Source: Loigolactobacillus rennini DSM 20253 (lineage in GTDB: Bacteria > Bacillota > Bacilli > Lactobacillales > Lactobacillaceae). Taken from it: a stretch of DNA of 35,553 nt. Of this stretch, positions 15,246 to 22,535 are shown one piece after another. The position numbers and the translations under genes were made by a program. The number at the start of each line of letters is the position of its first letter. Within the stretch, counting starts at the first letter, position 1. Location of the stretch: positions 1-35,553 of the forward strand of contig NZ_AYYI01000018.1 in NCBI RefSeq assembly GCF_001436505.1. Direction: 5' to 3'. Below the pieces are notes generated by a model, which ran no database searches, was not told where the DNA came from, and saw only the letters and a list, made by a program, of their open reading frames with translations.

Positions 15246-15695
15246 TTAATTACGATGGAATAATTCATCCAGTAGCGATTTTTTAGGTTTATCGGCAGTT
15301 GCGGCTTCATGTTCATACTGACTGATATCGATGTTGTCTTGATTAACTGCTTGGGCGGCAACTAACAACAATCCGGTTGCTTCTGGTGTTGTATGGGCAG
15401 TGTCATTATTTACCATGGTGAAAGCAAAGCCATGTTGATTGGCGTATTGCAAGTAGGGCTTTAATTGCGCTGGATCTAATTTACCATTGAGTAGTAATTT
15501 AGCTGGTTTAAATTGCGGTGCAGCTTGTTTAAAAGCAGCTAAAGTTTGTGGTTGTGCAATTTGCTGTACGGTTGCTCGGACTAAAACGCGTTCGCGCAAT
15601 GAACCTAAATACTGCCGACGCTCATCCGGTTTTGTCTGGGGGGTTCCCGTCATGCGGCTTTCAATTTCTTTATTTAAGTCGTTATTTTCCGCCAT
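15246..15695 (-). CDS. YueI-like DUF1694 family protein
   Basis: A 149-residue protein of the DUF1694 family, function unknown. The N-terminal part is charged (ESRMTGTPQTKPDERRQYLGSLRERV), and the core carries AKLLLNGKLD, YANQHGFAFTMVNND and TGLLLVAAQAVNQDNIDI, the usual layout of YueI proteins. ATG 15695 is chosen over ATG 15713 because AAAGGG lies nine bases before it and nothing suitable precedes the upstream one. Its promoter on the minus strand is TTGGTT (15764-15759), 16 bp, TATACT (15742-15737) with extended TGC. It is divergent from the yktB-like gene. Confidence 0.8.
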   Translation of the reverse strand: MAENNDLNKEIESRMTGTPQTKPDERRQYLGSLRERVLVRATVQQIAQPQTLAAFKQAAPQFKPAKLLLNGKLDPAQLKPYLQYANQHGFAFTMVNNDTAHTTPEATGLLLVAAQAVNQDNIDISQYEHEAATADKPKKSLLDELFHRN

Positions 15696-15736
15696 AATGG
15701 TCAACCCTTTCATGAATTATTTGATACAATAACGTG

Positions 15737-15764
15737 AGTATAGCATATTTAAAAAATAAACCAA
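15737..15764 (-). promoter_or_regulatory. Promoter of the yueI-like gene
   Basis: TTGGTT (15764-15759), a 16-bp AT-rich spacer and TATACT (15742-15737) preceded by TGC, read on the minus strand. Confidence 0.6.
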
Positions 15765-15790
15765 ATTTTTAACAATTAAGGAGTGAAAAA

Positions 15791-16411
15791 ATGGCTTTTA
15801 CACAACAAGATTTTGCTGTTTTTAATGATCAGACCGTTGCAGGGCGCATGGCACTAATCCGTGAACAATTGGATCCAAAATTTGAAGCATTAGGGGCGCA
15901 GTTAGTTTCACAGTTAGCAAAAGCTCAATTGCCTACTTATGTTAATGTTGCTAAACATTTACGACGGCATACTAATCCCGCACCAAATACTTGGTTTGCG
16001 GTGGGGCCGTATAAACGTGGCTATAAAATGGTACCACATTTTGAAGTCGGCTTGTGGGCAGATCGGCTGTTTGTTTGGCTTTGTCTATTAGAAAATATTC
16101 AGCAGCCGGCGCCATATGCAGCAATCTTAGATCAAAAACGCGACTTGATCACTAATTTACCATCGTCAAATTGGCAATTATCAGGTAATCACATGGCAAA
16201 AGCCAGTCAGCCATTTACTTTAAAACAGTTGGAGGCACAAACAAAGCGGTTTAAAACGGTAAAGCGGGGAGAATGGTTATTAGGCAAATTTTGGCAATCA
16301 AATGATCAAGTTTTTCAAACGCCAGGTGCAGTTGAAGAAGAAATAAAGCAGTCCGTTAAACAGTTAACGCCACTTTATCGCAATTTATTGTCCGGTATTC
16401 CCACAGACTAG
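15791..16411 (+). CDS. YktB-like DUF1054 (UPF0637) family protein
   Basis: A 206-residue cytoplasmic protein of family UPF0637/DUF1054, with no known function. Diagnostic segments are YVNVAKHLRRHTNPAPNTWFA, KMVPHFEVGLWADRLFVWLC and KRGEWLLGKFW. ATG 15791 follows AAGGAG (15779-15784) at a normal distance. It stands alone and ends at a hairpin shared with rpsD; its promoter must lie in the short divergent gap with the yueI-like gene. Confidence 0.85.
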   Translation: MAFTQQDFAVFNDQTVAGRMALIREQLDPKFEALGAQLVSQLAKAQLPTYVNVAKHLRRHTNPAPNTWFAVGPYKRGYKMVPHFEVGLWADRLFVWLCLLENIQQPAPYAAILDQKRDLITNLPSSNWQLSGNHMAKASQPFTLKQLEAQTKRFKTVKRGEWLLGKFWQSNDQVFQTPGAVEEEIKQSVKQLTPLYRNLLSGIPTD

Positions 16412-16425
16412 TAATGGAGAATACA

Positions 16426-16457
16426 AAAAAGGTGATGACTTCGGTCATCACCTTTTT
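16426..16457. terminator. Bidirectional terminator between yktB-like gene and rpsD
   Basis: A 13-bp stem AAAAAGGTGATGA / TCATCACCTTTTT (16426-16438 and 16445-16457) is closed by a CTTCGG loop. U-runs occur on both strands. Confidence 0.9.
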
Positions 16458-16474
16458 GCTTAACTTGGTTGAGA

Positions 16475-17086
16475 TTACAGCAACTGGTTGTAGTATTCAA
16501 CGACAAGTGTTTCATCAATATCTGGTTCTAATTCGTCCCGTTCAGGGTAACGTGTTAATGAGCCTTCTAGTTTGTCGGCATCAAAGCTGACAAAAGCTGG
16601 CCGCCCAACAACAGCTTCCAATGCATTTTGAATGACCAAAAGATCTTTGGACTTTTCACGTACTGAAATCACTTGACCAATATTAACCCGGTAAGAAGGG
16701 ATGTCAACCCGTTTGCCATCTACTAAGATATGGCCATGGTTGACTAATTGCCGTGCTTGTGGCCGTGTTGTTGCTAAGCCTAAACGGTAAACCATGTTAT
16801 CTAAACGCCGTTCTAGTAAAATCATCAGGTTAACACCTTGTTTACCTTCTTTGATTTTACCGGCAGTTTCAAACAGGTTAGAGAATTGCCGTTCGTTTAA
16901 ACCGTACATGTAACGTAGCTTTTGTTTTTCACGTAACTGAATACCATAGTCAGATAACTTACGCCGACTATTTGGACCATGATCACCTGGTGCGTAAGGG
17001 CGCCGAGCTAATTCTTTTCCGGTACCAGACAATGAAATGCCTAGACGCCGGGATTTTTTCCAACGTGAACCAATATAACGTGACAT
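16475..17086 (-). CDS. rpsD: 30S ribosomal protein S4
   Basis: A 203-residue primary 16S rRNA-binding protein needed early in 30S assembly. The sequence runs from [16 protein letters not shown] to VVEYYNQLL. It includes the S4 RNA-binding domain [21 protein letters not shown] and [19 protein letters not shown]. The N-terminal region lacks the zinc-binding cysteines, so it is the C-minus form common in Firmicutes. The ribosome binding site GGAGG lies inside a potential hairpin of the leader. The gene is monocistronic, as is usual for rpsD in Bacilli, with its own promoter and terminator. Confidence 0.98.
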   Translation of the reverse strand: MSRYIGSRWKKSRRLGISLSGTGKELARRPYAPGDHGPNSRRKLSDYGIQLREKQKLRYMYGLNERQFSNLFETAGKIKEGKQGVNLMILLERRLDNMVYRLGLATTRPQARQLVNHGHILVDGKRVDIPSYRVNIGQVISVREKSKDLLVIQNALEAVVGRPAFVSFDADKLEGSLTRYPERDELEPDIDETLVVEYYNQLL

Positions 17087-17268
17087 TGAAATTCCTCCAA
17101 TAAATTTTTTGGAGTAAAATAAGCGAATGTAAGTTCAGTATACGTGCAGTTTGTTTTGCAATTTTCGCCTTATGCAGCCGCAGGTTACTAATTGAACTTG
17201 GAGCAACGAACTGTTGACGTGCTTACCACTTACTGCTGCATTATTTTACACGAGACTAAGTGTAGCAA
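17087..17268 (-). promoter_or_regulatory. rpsD promoter and leader, candidate S4 autoregulatory RNA
   Basis: On the minus strand, TTGCTA (17268-17263), a 17-bp spacer and AATAAT (17245-17240), giving a leader of about 147 nt. Close to the start codon, CTCCAA / TTGGAG (17114-17109 with 17100-17095) can hide the GGAGG. Upstream, TGAACTT (17137-17131) can pair either with AAGTTCA (17199-17193) or, together with the following AC, with GTAAGT near the 5' end, so alternative folds exist. S4 feedback on its own leader is known in Bacillus; equivalence here is inferred. Confidence 0.45.
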
Positions 17269-17294
17269 ACGGAGCGGGACAAGTCAATGGCGAT

Positions 17295-17738
17295 TTACAG
17301 GTAGTGGTTTAAAGCAACGACAAAATTTTCCAGCTCAGCCTGGTCAGCTTGTGAAAAGCGGTTAAACTGAACGGAATCAATGTCGAGGACGCCTTTTTGG
17401 TTGGCCAATGGGACCACAATTTCTGAATTAGTTGCACTATCACAAGCAATGTGGCCTTTAAATTGATGAACATCGGCAACGACTTGAGTCTTTTGCTGAG
17501 CAAAAGCTGTACCGACAACACCTGTGCCATTAATGATGTGCATGCAGGCTACTTTTCCTTGAAAAGGACCAAGGTCGAGCTGATCTGTTTCCGGTTGATA
17601 TAAATAAAAGCCCACCCAATTGATCTGGTTTAAGGATTGATTTAAAAGGGCAGCGGCGTTAGCTAAATTAGCGACTGTGTTAGTCTCATCCTTTAATAAA
17701 GCTTCTAATTGTTGTGTGAGCAATGAATTATTTGACAT
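17295..17738 (-). CDS. GAF-domain free methionine-(R)-sulfoxide reductase
   Basis: A 147-residue single GAF domain of the fRMsr (YtsP/MsrC) family, which reduces free methionine-R-sulfoxide with thioredoxin. The family strings WVGFYLY, LGPFQGKVAC, VVADVHQFKGHIACDSATNSEIVVP and GVLDIDSVQFNRF are all present. Of the three conserved cysteines, C65 and C99 remain, but the middle one is V75 in GTGVVGTA, where GVCGTA is usual. It is upstream of rpsD on the same strand, but the rpsD promoter lies between them. ATG 17738 follows AAAGGGACT-like sequence (AAAGGAGTCCC on the minus strand). Confidence 0.85.
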   Translation of the reverse strand: MSNNSLLTQQLEALLKDETNTVANLANAAALLNQSLNQINWVGFYLYQPETDQLDLGPFQGKVACMHIINGTGVVGTAFAQQKTQVVADVHQFKGHIACDSATNSEIVVPLANQKGVLDIDSVQFNRFSQADQAELENFVVALNHYL

Positions 17739-17809
17739 GAAAGGGACTCCTTTATTAATAAAAATCGGATAGTTTTGTGATTCCTAGTGATGGCTTGCGG
17801 TCACTATGA

Positions 17810-17815
17810 TATAAT
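17810..17815 (+). promoter_or_regulatory. Likely -10 of the ezrA promoter
   Basis: A perfect TATAAT at 17810-17815 lies 71 bases before the ezrA start. The -35 (GTGATG-like at 17 bp) is weak. Confidence 0.4.
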
Positions 17816-17886
17816 TTAGATTAGATTTTAATGACCTATACATATAAATGCAAGGTAAACTGTGAAACGTGACGGGGGTTGTATTG

Positions 17887-19602
17887 ATGGAGTTACTTTT
17901 GATCGGTATTATTATTTTAGCATTATTGCTGTATGGTGGGATTATTTTATACCAGCGGCGTAATTCTAAAAAAATTGATGCATTACAAACACAAAAAGAA
18001 GAATTAACAAAATTACCCTTCAAAAAAGTGATGGCTGCTGCACGACAACAAGGCTTGGCTGGGCAGAGTCAAGATGAATACGCCAAATGGCAAAAGCGGT
18101 TAGAAGAAATCCAAAAACATGGCTTCCAAGATTTTGACCAGCATTTGTTAGCTGCTGAAACTGCGAATAACCGTTATCGGTTTCTTTCAGCAACTAAGAT
18201 TATGAAGCAAGTCTCTGAACAATTAAAAACGATTCATGGTGCATTGGATGAAATTTCAGCTGGATTTAAAAAAATTCAAGCAGATGCAGAAGCTAACCAA
18301 ACACAAGCAAAAAAATTACGGGAAGTTTATCAAAAATTGCGCAAACAATTGCTGACCAAAAGTTTTTCTTATGGTGCTGCTGCAGATGGTTTGGAAGAAA
18401 AGCTTAGTTATTTAGAAACGTCGTTTGATAAATATCAACGTTTTTCTAGTTCTGGTGACCATGTAGAAGCAAAGCAAATCCTTGCTCAATTAGATAAGGA
18501 TATTACTGAATTGGCTGATTTGATGAAGCGAATCCCGCCGCGCTTTAAGGAATTAAACAATGAATTTCCAGAACAATTAGATGAGTTACGTCAGGGTTAC
18601 CAGCAGTTGGCAGCGGCAAACTATCAGTTTTATGATATTGACATTGATGCTGAATTAACGGCACTTGATCAGCGTGTTAACCAAACACGGCAGTCGCTAA
18701 AAAAGCTAGATTTGGCAACGATTGAAACCACTAATCAAAATATTGCCCGGCGCATCGACCATTTATACGATGTGATGGAAGCTGAAATTAAGGCGCATCA
18801 GACCGTTTCTACACGAACTGATGAATTACAAGCTTTCATTCAACACGCACAAAAACAAAACCAACTATTGCAAGTTGAACTAGATCATCTTAACCAAAGT
18901 TATAGCTTAAATAATGATGAACTAGGGCAAACGTTAAAATTAAAGCAGCAATTGGCCAAAATTCGAAAAACATTTGAAAATGATACGCAAAGTATAGCGG
19001 ATCAAACAGCTGTCTATTCATTGGTAGCGGAAAATTATAAAACGGCATTTGCAACGTTAACTAATGTAGAAAAAAAGCAAAAAGCCATTCATGATAGTGT
19101 TCAAGGGCTGACAAAAGGAGAGAAGGAAGCCCAGCGTTCACTGCAATCATTTGAGTTAGAAATTCGTAACATCAAACGGCAAGTTGAAAAATTGAATTTG
19201 CCTGGCCTATCACGACAGTATTTAGACTTTTTCTTTTTAGTTGCTGATGAAATTGATCAATTAGATCAAGATTTAAATCAAGTAAAAATTGATTTAGACG
19301 CCATCACGAAATCGTTAATCGCGACTCAAGAAGATTTGAATAAATTAAAAGAGGAAACAGCGGACACTATTGATAGTGCGTTATTGACTGAGCAGCTATT
19401 GCAATATGCAAATCGTTATCGGCATAGCCATGATAATATTGCACAAGCAAGTCAAAAGGCATTGCAGTTGTTTAACCATGAATTTGATTATAAAAAAGCT
19501 GCGGAAACAATTGCGACTGCTTTGGAAACAGTGGAACCAGGTAGTTATAAGAAAGTGGAAGAGACCTACTATAAAACAAAAGATCAAGATTTAGAGGTTT
19601 AA
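17887..19602 (+). CDS. ezrA: Septation ring formation regulator EzrA
   Basis: A 571-residue membrane-anchored negative regulator of FtsZ ring formation that also links division to cell-wall synthesis. Residues 2-20 (ELLLIGIIILALLLYGGII) form one N-terminal membrane helix, followed by a long cytoplasmic spectrin-like coiled-coil region rich in Gln, Glu, Lys and Leu. There are no cysteines or enzymatic motifs. ATG 17887 is preferred because GGGGG precedes it by eight bases and the membrane helix then starts at once; GTG 17869 would add six residues. It lies upstream of the nifS-thiI pair, separated by a long hairpin. Confidence 0.93.
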   Translation: MELLLIGIIILALLLYGGIILYQRRNSKKIDALQTQKEELTKLPFKKVMAAARQQGLAGQSQDEYAKWQKRLEEIQKHGFQDFDQHLLAAETANNRYRFLSATKIMKQVSEQLKTIHGALDEISAGFKKIQADAEANQTQAKKLREVYQKLRKQLLTKSFSYGAAADGLEEKLSYLETSFDKYQRFSSSGDHVEAKQILAQLDKDITELADLMKRIPPRFKELNNEFPEQLDELRQGYQQLAAANYQFYDIDIDAELTALDQRVNQTRQSLKKLDLATIETTNQNIARRIDHLYDVMEAEIKAHQTVSTRTDELQAFIQHAQKQNQLLQVELDHLNQSYSLNNDELGQTLKLKQQLAKIRKTFENDTQSIADQTAVYSLVAENYKTAFATLTNVEKKQKAIHDSVQGLTKGEKEAQRSLQSFELEIRNIKRQVEKLNLPGLSRQYLDFFFLVADEIDQLDQDLNQVKIDLDAITKSLIATQEDLNKLKEETADTIDSALLTEQLLQYANRYRHSHDNIAQASQKALQLFNHEFDYKKAAETIATALETVEPGSYKKVEETYYKTKDQDLEV

Positions 19603-19613
19603 ATCATAATATT

Positions 19614-19725
19614 AAACGTGCTTTATCAAAAAATTTTTCGCAAAATTAATGACATTCGATAACCAAGATTATCAGTTGGAGAATGTTAATTTGCCAAGTT
19701 AATTTACTGATGAAGCACGCTTTTA
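19614..19725 (+). terminator. Long multi-part hairpin after ezrA
   Basis: Three nested inverted repeats occur: 19614-19628 with 19708-19722, 19640-19657 with 19681-19694, and GATAA / TTATC (19658-19662 with 19669-19673). Together they form an imperfect hairpin of about 110 nt ending in TTTT. It probably ends ezrA transcription, although its size is unusual for a simple terminator. Confidence 0.5.
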
Positions 19726-19726
19726 A

Positions 19727-19755
19727 TTGCACTTTAACTTATTAAAAGTTAGTAT
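19727..19755 (+). promoter_or_regulatory. Promoter of nifS-thiI
   Basis: TTGCAC (19727-19732), a 17-bp spacer and TAGTAT (19750-19755), giving a leader of about 85 nt before nifS. Confidence 0.55.
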
Positions 19756-19847
19756 TATGATTTAGAGGTATCAGTCAGAAGTATTAAATCCTTGGGATTT
19801 AGTTGCAGGCCGTGTATTTTTAAATCCAATTTAGAGGAAGATTAAAT

Positions 19848-20996
19848 ATGATTTATTTTGATAATAGTGCGACGACTTTAGCAGCGCCGCAAGTTTTACA
19901 AACTTATCAACAAGTTAGCCAAGACTTTTTTGGTAATCCATCGAGTTTACACAATTTGGGTGATAGGGCTGCTGGTTTATTACGGCAATCACGGCAACAA
20001 ATTGCGGAGTTGATTCACGCAAAACCGGATGAAATTTATTTTACCAGTGGTGGTACAGAGGGCGATAACTGGGTAATTAAGGGAACAGCTTTAGCTAAGC
20101 GTCAGTTTGGCAAGCATTTAATTACCACAGCTGTTGAACACCCAGCAGTTAAGAATTCAATGGCACAATTAGAACAGTTAGGCTACCAAGTCACTTATTT
20201 GCCAGTCGACGAAAAGGGACAAATCGATCCAGCTGATCTTCAGGCAGCCATTCGGCCTGATACCATTTTGGTGTCCATTATGGCAGTTAATAATGAAATC
20301 GGAAGTATCCAGCCGTTGGCGGCGGCAGCTAAAATTTTAAGACAATATCCTAAAATTCACTTTCATGTGGACGCGGTGCAATCAATTGGTAAAGGGTTAT
20401 TATCGTTACTCAGGTTGCCCCGAATCGATTTTTTAACTTTCTCGGCACATAAATTTCATGGTCCGCGGGGAACTGGGTTTATTTACGCTAAGCGTGGTCG
20501 CCAGCTTGCACCTTTGCTAACTGGTGGTGGTCAAGAGCGTAATTGGCGTAGTGGGACCGAAAACTTACCTGCTATTGCTGGTATGGCTAAGGCGTTGCGG
20601 TTATTATTAACCGATGAACAGACTAAAGTTAAACAACAACAGGCGGTTAAAGATAAAGTGTATCATCACGTTGCACAAGCACCTAAAGTAACTTTATTTT
20701 CGCAAGATAATTCTGATTTTGCACCGCACATTTTATGTTTTGGTATTGCTGGTGTGCGTGGAGAAACCATTGTTCACGCCTTTGAGAATCATGGCATCTA
20801 TATTTCAACGACTAGTGCTTGCTCATCGCGCAGTGGCGATATTTCAGGCACCTTAGCTGCTATGAAAATTGCTGATGATGTGGCAACCAGTGCAATCCGC
20901 ATTTCGTTAGATGAAAATAATACTTTAGCGGAAGCACAAGCATTTAATGCCGCCTTTGATAAAATTTATGCGCGTTTTCAGTTGATTAATTCATAA
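19848..20996 (+). CDS. nifS: Cysteine desulfurase (NifS/NifZ type) paired with ThiI
   Basis: A 382-residue PLP enzyme that moves sulfur from cysteine to a protein persulfide. The PLP lysine is K202 in SAHKFHGPRGTG and the catalytic Cys is C325 in TSACSSRSG; HVDAVQSIGK and the N-terminal YFDNSATT are also typical. The short loop around the catalytic Cys fits group I (NifS/IscS) enzymes. GAGGAAG precedes the ATG. Only 16 bases separate it from thiI, so it most likely donates sulfur to ThiI for 4-thiouridine in tRNA, as the equivalent pair does in Bacillus. No Fe-S scaffold gene is adjacent. Confidence 0.93.
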   Translation: MIYFDNSATTLAAPQVLQTYQQVSQDFFGNPSSLHNLGDRAAGLLRQSRQQIAELIHAKPDEIYFTSGGTEGDNWVIKGTALAKRQFGKHLITTAVEHPAVKNSMAQLEQLGYQVTYLPVDEKGQIDPADLQAAIRPDTILVSIMAVNNEIGSIQPLAAAAKILRQYPKIHFHVDAVQSIGKGLLSLLRLPRIDFLTFSAHKFHGPRGTGFIYAKRGRQLAPLLTGGGQERNWRSGTENLPAIAGMAKALRLLLTDEQTKVKQQQAVKDKVYHHVAQAPKVTLFSQDNSDFAPHILCFGIAGVRGETIVHAFENHGIYISTTSACSSRSGDISGTLAAMKIADDVATSAIRISLDENNTLAEAQAFNAAFDKIYARFQLINS

Positions 20997-21012
20997 TGGA
21001 AGGAAGAAATGA

Positions 21013-22230
21013 ATGACATATACAGAAATTATGGTGCGCTATGGTGAATTATCTACTAAAGGCAAAAACCGGCGCCGGTTTATCGGTCGACTACAAGGTA
21101 ATGTCACAAAAGCCTTGCGTCGTTTTAGTAATTTAGAAATTCGGGCACATCGTGATCGCTTGCACGTGATTTTAAATGGTGAAGATAGCCAAGCAGTTAT
21201 GCACCGTTTGCAGCAAATTTTCGGGATTCAAAATTTTTCCCCTTCAGTCCGCGTTGAACGCGATATGACCCAGGTTCGTAAAATGGCAGTTAAAATGATT
21301 AAAGCGCAATATCAGCCAGGTCAGACGTTCAAAATTAATACCCGACGCTCAGATCATCATTTTGAAATGGACACTAATGAAATTAATGCAGATTTAGGTG
21401 GGGTTGTATTAGATCAGATTCCGGGAATCAAAGTTCAAGTTCATCATCCAGATATTACGTTGCGGGTTGAAGTTCGCCTAGACGGTATTTACCTTTCAAG
21501 CGAAACAATTCAAGGTGCTGGTGGTTTACCTGTAGGTTCAGCAGGCCGCGGAATGTTAATGCTTTCTGGTGGCATTGATTCGCCAGTATCTGGTTATTTA
21601 GCTTTAAAGCGTGGGGTTGACATCCAAATGGTTCATTTTTATAGTCCGCCTTATACTAGTGCCAAAGCACTGGCAAAGGCCAAAGCGTTGACAGCTAAAT
21701 TAGCTGTTTACGGTGGCAGCATTCAATTTATCGAAGTGCCTTTTGCTCATATTCAAGAAGAAATTAAAAATAAAGTACCAGAAGGCTATTTAATGACTGT
21801 GCAGCGCCGCTTAATGTTAAGGTTAACGGATGAAATTCGCCAGCAACGTCATGGCTTAGCAATTTTTAACGGAGAATCTTTAGGCCAAGTCGCCTCACAA
21901 ACTTTAGAGAGCATGGCGGCGATTAATGATGTTACAACTACGCCGGTTTTGCGTCCAGTCGTTTCCTTGGATAAAAATGAGATTATTAAAATTGCCCAAC
22001 GGATTAATACTTTTGATCTGTCCATTTTACCATTTGAAGATTGTTGCACAATTTTTGCACCGCCTAAACCTAAAACTAAGCCAAACTTAATGCGGACACG
22101 GCATTATGAAGATTTAATTGATGTTGCTGGTTTGATGAAGGAAGCGTTAGCTGGGATTAAAGTAACGGAAATTAAGCCAGACGACCAATTTTTGACGCAG
22201 GATCAATCAGAAATTAATCAATTGCTATAA
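21013..22230 (+). CDS. thiI: tRNA 4-thiouridine synthetase
   Basis: A 405-residue enzyme that adenylates and thiolates U8 of tRNA. The order is an N-terminal ferredoxin-like region, a THUMP domain (about residues 60-165) and a PP-loop ATPase with SGGIDSPV at 185-192; a conserved Cys pair (FEDCCTIF) follows. It lacks the C-terminal rhodanese domain of the E. coli protein (482 residues), as in Bacillus, so the sulfur must come from the paired desulfurase by another route. Despite its name and the thiamine genes nearby, this form points to tRNA modification rather than thiazole synthesis. Its stop is eight bases before the valS T-box promoter. Confidence 0.94.
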   Translation: MTYTEIMVRYGELSTKGKNRRRFIGRLQGNVTKALRRFSNLEIRAHRDRLHVILNGEDSQAVMHRLQQIFGIQNFSPSVRVERDMTQVRKMAVKMIKAQYQPGQTFKINTRRSDHHFEMDTNEINADLGGVVLDQIPGIKVQVHHPDITLRVEVRLDGIYLSSETIQGAGGLPVGSAGRGMLMLSGGIDSPVSGYLALKRGVDIQMVHFYSPPYTSAKALAKAKALTAKLAVYGGSIQFIEVPFAHIQEEIKNKVPEGYLMTVQRRLMLRLTDEIRQQRHGLAIFNGESLGQVASQTLESMAAINDVTTTPVLRPVVSLDKNEIIKIAQRINTFDLSILPFEDCCTIFAPPKPKTKPNLMRTRHYEDLIDVAGLMKEALAGIKVTEIKPDDQFLTQDQSEINQLL

Positions 22231-22237
22231 TTCAGCG

Positions 22238-22266
22238 TTGCTTTTAACCGTTTTTTTTGCTACAGT
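22238..22266 (+). promoter_or_regulatory. Promoter of the valS T-box leader
   Basis: TTGCTT (22238-22243), a 17-bp spacer ending in TGC (extended -10), and TACAGT (22261-22266). Confidence 0.65.
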
Positions 22267-22272
22267 AGTCTC

Positions 22273-22497
22273 AAAGCAATGAACAAGTCAGTAATAATGG
22301 CCTCGTGGTTTAGAGAAAAAGTGGTCGCTGCAAACTTTGCGCAAGTCATTGATGAAAGTAACTTGGGAGCTGTTGTTTTGAAATCTAAGTAGAAACAGCC
22401 GGTAGAAACCGTTATTTCGTTGAAGTGGCGCATTATGCGCAATTTAGGTGGTACCGCGAGTCAGCATTCGTCCTAGCAATGGGGCGGATGCTTTTTT
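22273..22497 (+). promoter_or_regulatory. T-box leader (valine) controlling valS
   Basis: The conserved T-box AATTTAGGTGGTACCGCG is at 22441-22458. The lower stem I CAAT / ATTG (22277-22280 with 22348-22351) places GTC (22345-22347, a Val codon followed by A) in the specifier loop. The base after TGG is T (22452), which pairs with A at the discriminator of tRNA-Val. The terminator stem GCATTCGTCC / GGGCGGATGC (22464-22473 with 22482-22491) is followed by six T residues. Uncharged tRNA-Val should favour read-through. Confidence 0.95.
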
Positions 22498-22535
22498 ATT
22501 AGTGTAAATCATGCTGCGTAATAGAGAAAGGATCA

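Noticed and set aside
17172-17241. A stem ATGCAGC / GCTGCAT in the rpsD leader
   Set aside because: Its 5' arm overlaps the -10 and lies upstream of the predicted transcription start, so it would not be in the RNA from that promoter.
21013-22230. ThiI as part of thiamine synthesis
   Set aside because: This form lacks the rhodanese domain, is paired with a desulfurase and is not under a TPP riboswitch, so the tRNA role is favoured.
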